Assembly (NCBI GenBank): GCA_015485945.1
Contig: WFSM01000114.1
Span: 1-23,131, forward strand
Direction: 5' to 3'
DNA length: 23,131 bases
Source of the DNA: Candidatus Bipolaricaulota bacterium
Lineage (GTDB): Bacteria > Bipolaricaulota > Bipolaricaulia > UBA7950 > UBA9294
Shown: positions 20,932 through 23,131 of the stretch, piece by piece
Numbering within the stretch: the first letter of the stretch is position 1
How the letters are laid out: every line of letters starts with the position of its first letter
Notes under the pieces: model-generated
Databases searched by the model: none
The model's input: the letters and a program-made list of their open reading frames with translations, nothing else
What the model was told of the DNA's origin: nothing
Position numbers and translations under genes: made by a program

Positions 20932-21780
20932 ATGAAATACTTAGCCGTTCTCGCATTGGTGTGTACGATCGCGATCTCCGCCGTCGCTGCTCCGACGGAC
21001 CGCGGCCTTATCGCCGCGGCCGACGCCGCGTTCGCGCGCGGTCCCGGGTTCTCGCTTGCCGCCTACGCGCCGCGCCTCCGCACCGCGCTCACTACCTACG
21101 AACAAGCCTTGCCTCTGATCCCCGCGGACGCGGTACAGACACGAGCGTACGTGCTCGATCGCCTCGCACGGGGATACTTTGAGCTCGGGCTCGCTTATCT
21201 GACCACCGATCGCCACGCGCAAGAACAGGCGTTTGCTAAAGGAAAGGACTACGCCCTGGAGAGTTTGCGCCTCGATCCGCAGTTCGTCGCCACGGAGAAG
21301 AAGAGTTTCCGTGCCGCCCTTTCCGGAGCGACCGACGTACGGGCGATATTCTGGTACGGCAACAATCTCGGTTCATACCTGAACTTTCACTTTCTGACCG
21401 CCATCTCCGGCGGGGTACGCGACGTCAAGGCTGCGTTTGAGCGAGCGATCGCGCTCGACGCGAGATATCTCGGCGGCGGGCCGTGGCGGGCGCTGGGATC
21501 GTTCTTCGCCAAGGTACCCGGGTTTCTCGGCGGCAGTCGCGACCAAGCGCGAGCCGCGTTTGCCCACGCGATCACGCTGGGGCCAAACTTTCTTGAGAAT
21601 TACGTCGACGCCGCGGAGTACGTGTACAAACCGGATAAGGATTGGACCAACTTCTGTGCCACGCTCCACACCGCAATTAATCTGAGTAAGGATCCCACCG
21701 CAATGGCGGCGTGGCCGTTGTACAACGCGCTTGCGCTCAACCGGGCGAAGGCGCTCATCACCACGGAGCAGTGCAAATGA
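20932..21780 (+). CDS. TRAP-associated TAtT-type TPR protein, secreted
   Basis: A 282-residue protein with a Sec signal peptide (MKYLAVLALVCTIAISAVAA) and no lipobox. The C-terminal half shows the TAtT (T component of TPR-associated TRAP transporters) signature: VKAAFERAIALDARYLGGGP then WRALGSFFAKVPGFLGGSRD, QARAAFAHAITLGPNF and the DAAEYVYKP segment. TAtT proteins such as Tp0956 form periplasmic trimers that pair with a ligand-binding TRAP P-subunit. No TRAP binding protein or permease is in this window. AAAGGA about 10 nt upstream supports the ATG at 20932; an ATG at 20908 would place eight charged residues before the signal peptide. Its stop overlaps the start of the next gene (ATGA), so the two are coupled. 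Confidence 0.85.
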   Translation: MKYLAVLALVCTIAISAVAAPTDRGLIAAADAAFARGPGFSLAAYAPRLRTALTTYEQALPLIPADAVQTRAYVLDRLARGYFELGLAYLTTDRHAQEQAFAKGKDYALESLRLDPQFVATEKKSFRAALSGATDVRAIFWYGNNLGSYLNFHFLTAISGGVRDVKAAFERAIALDARYLGGGPWRALGSFFAKVPGFLGGSRDQARAAFAHAITLGPNFLENYVDAAEYVYKPDKDWTNFCATLHTAINLSKDPTAMAAWPLYNALALNRAKALITTEQCK

Positions 21781-22769
21781 CCACGGCACCACCCGGAAAA
21801 TTACGTCCGCTCGAGATCGCCCGTGATCTGGACGGATTCGGCAACCTAGTTGAGATCGCGTTCACCGGCGAGCTCGTCCGCCGCGGAGTCGACATTCACC
21901 AGGAGTTGAACGCGGTGCGGCGATTGGTTCCGATCATCAAACTGCTCGGCTGGCTATCCGCTGACTTCCGCCATTTGGTCGATGGGTATGTGTGGGAGGA
22001 TGACGGTAAAATCGTGGGGAGCACGCTCGTACAGCGGATGGGGCACGACAAAACGCGCTGGTACATCGCCGCCGTCGCCGTTCATCCTGATTACCGTCGC
22101 CACGGCATCGCCCGCCGTCTCATCGAAGCGGCGATCGCGCACGCCCGCACCAACGGCGCCACTGCCTGCATCCTCGACGTGGGAACGGACAACGCTCCGG
22201 CGTACGCACTCTACACGAGCCTGGGGTTCGTGCATTACGACGGCACAAGCGAGTACAAGCTGGAAGCAATCCCTGATCGCCCCGCGCCGCCCCTCCCACC
22301 CGGCTACTCAATCCGCCCCTGGAAGCGGGCCGCGTGGCGCATCGGTTATGAGCTCGCGCTTGCCGAGACCCCAGCGCGGGCACAGGAGTACCTCCCCGTG
22401 CGGGAGGGAGAATACCGAACCACCGTGCTGCAACGGGCGCTGGGACCGTTCCTGACGCGCCTGCAGGGGCTCGATCAGCACCGTTACATCGTCGTCCACA
22501 GCAATCGGCCGGTTGCCACGCTGCGTCTGGTCGCGGAGCGGAGGAACAAGGGAACGCATGACATCCACGTCCAGTTCGATCCCGCCCATCGGGGGGTACT
22601 TGCTGAACCGCTCATCTCCCGGGCGCTCGCCCTCCTCACCGGCTATCCCACCAGAAACATACTCATCACGGTCCGGACCGAGTTCACGGATCTAGTCACC
22701 GTGCTGGAAGCGTACGGGTTCACCCCGATTGAACACACCCATCGCCTCGGGTTGAAGCTTGCGGACTGA
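21777..22769 (+). CDS. GNAT N-acetyltransferase with two acetyltransferase lobes
   Basis: A 330-residue protein. The N-terminal GNAT domain (about 60-165) carries the acetyl-CoA pyrophosphate loop in VHPDYRRHGIARRLIEAAI (R/Q-x-x-G-x-A form RRHGIA) and the later NAPAYALYTSLGFVHYD segment. The C-terminal half (about 185-330) resembles a second GNAT fold (RYIVVHSNRPVATLRLV, VLEAYGFTPIEHTHRL), but no clear acetyl-CoA loop is visible, so it may be a degenerate lobe. Double GNAT proteins include mycothiol synthase; that identity is not supported here. The substrate is unknown. It starts within the stop of the TAtT gene (ATGA, 4-nt overlap), which implies co-translation. Confidence 0.88.
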   Translation: MTTAPPGKLRPLEIARDLDGFGNLVEIAFTGELVRRGVDIHQELNAVRRLVPIIKLLGWLSADFRHLVDGYVWEDDGKIVGSTLVQRMGHDKTRWYIAAVAVHPDYRRHGIARRLIEAAIAHARTNGATACILDVGTDNAPAYALYTSLGFVHYDGTSEYKLEAIPDRPAPPLPPGYSIRPWKRAAWRIGYELALAETPARAQEYLPVREGEYRTTVLQRALGPFLTRLQGLDQHRYIVVHSNRPVATLRLVAERRNKGTHDIHVQFDPAHRGVLAEPLISRALALLTGYPTRNILITVRTEFTDLVTVLEAYGFTPIEHTHRLGLKLAD

Positions 22770-22825
22770 CCCGGGATCCACGCCGGCGATCAAGCCCATG
22801 CCTCGCTCCGGATAGGGCCGTGCGG

Positions 22826-22831
22826 TATACT
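22826..22831 (+). promoter_or_regulatory. -10 box upstream of the methyltransferase gene
   Basis: TATACT lies 10 nt before the ATG at 22842. The leader would be about 4 nt, so the mRNA would be almost leaderless; no ribosome binding site is seen and no clear -35 box. Confidence 0.35.
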
Positions 22832-22841
22832 GATCGGTCAA

Positions 22842-23131
22842 ATGGCACAGCAACGTACATCGACAGATATCAGTGACGCCGACACCGCGCGGGCGCTGTC
22901 CAAGGTGGAAGTGACCGGGTTTGAGGCCCGCCACTACGACGCGCTCATGAACGTGCTCACCGCTGGCACATACCCGTGGTTCATCCGGCGCGTGGTGCAC
23001 GATATGCGCATCCGCCCTCACGACGCAGTCTTGATCTTTGGATCGGGTACCGGCCGCAACGCCTGCTTGATGAGCCGGTACCCGATCCAAAGATCAAGAC
23101 TGCGTCGTGAGGGCGGATGCGCATATCGTGC
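22842..23131 (+). CDS. Partial class I SAM-dependent methyltransferase (5' end only)
   Basis: The frame from the ATG is open to the window edge (96 codons), so the gene is cut. Residues 25-77 read like the start of a UbiE/PmtA-type methyltransferase: GFEARHYDALMNVLTAGTYP, WFIRRVV, then a VLIFGSGTGRNACLM stretch holding SAM-binding motif I (GSGTG at 67-71). The acceptor is unknown. Everything after about residue 77 (from 23074) is the reverse complement of bases 22997-23054 and should be treated as a false continuation; the true gene goes on in sequence not present here. Confidence 0.8.
   Translation, partial: MAQQRTSTDISDADTARALSKVEVTGFEARHYDALMNVLTAGTYPWFIRRVVHDMRIRPHDAVLIFGSGTGRNACLMSRYPIQRSRLRREGGCAYR
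22997..23131. repeat. Terminal 58-bp perfect inverted repeat (fold-back)
   Basis: Bases 22997-23054 and 23074-23131 are exact reverse complements, separated by a 19-nt loop, and the second arm ends at the last base of the window. The first arm codes for the methyltransferase SAM motif, so it is genuine sequence; the second arm makes no sense as coding sequence. This is the form of a snap-back chimera or of an assembly that turns back along the opposite strand. Confidence 0.95.

Overview
The window is about 23 kb of dense, mostly GC-rich bacterial chromosome with short intergenic gaps, and no rRNA, tRNA, CRISPR or complete insertion sequence that I can see. Two cell-envelope clues point to a Gram-negative-type (diderm) bacterium: predicted secreted proteins that end like outer-membrane beta-barrels, and a lipoprotein. 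The gene set (NfeD/SPFH pair, TAtT protein, D-cysteine desulfhydrase, IDH-like plus MmgE/PrpD genes) reminds me of uncultured anaerobic or thermophilic lineages such as Candidatus Bipolaricaulota (Acetothermia). That is an impression from memory, not a measured assignment. The right end folds back on itself in a perfect 58-bp inverted repeat, which looks like a contig-end artefact, so the window is probably a draft or metagenomic contig.

Left end (1-1830): an accessory island. It holds an AT-rich gene of foreign composition that runs off the window, a gene-poor spacer with hairpins, and a MNT nucleotidyltransferase antitoxin whose HEPN toxin partner survives only as a broken fragment. Two diverged copies of a short motif resembling those linked to REP/RAYT elements flank the MNT region.

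1829-8760: a TPR protein, a GNAT-like protein, an rRNA pseudouridine synthase, glutamine-dependent NAD synthetase and a D-cysteine desulfhydrase. Next come an HSP20 chaperone and yidD, which diverge from a compact control region. That region has a near-consensus sigma70-type promoter for hsp20, a CIRCE-like (HrcA-type) operator and an overlapping promoter for yidD.

8760-13900: two secreted proteins of unknown function, the NfeD protease/SPFH membrane pair, and a PiT-type phosphate transporter on the other strand. 13920-17250: two oligopeptide-type ABC permeases facing a convergent substrate-binding protein, with no ATPase nearby. 17340-20300: a tight operon of an isocitrate/isopropylmalate-dehydrogenase-family enzyme, an MmgE/PrpD protein and a Nudix hydrolase. 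20246-23131: a small lipoprotein with beta-barrel character, a TAtT-type TPR protein coupled to a double-GNAT protein, and the start of a methyltransferase.

Two global patterns stand out. All five convergent gene pairs overlap or abut at their stop codons with no terminator between them. Several genes have a -10 box exactly 6 nt before the start codon, which implies leaderless mRNAs.
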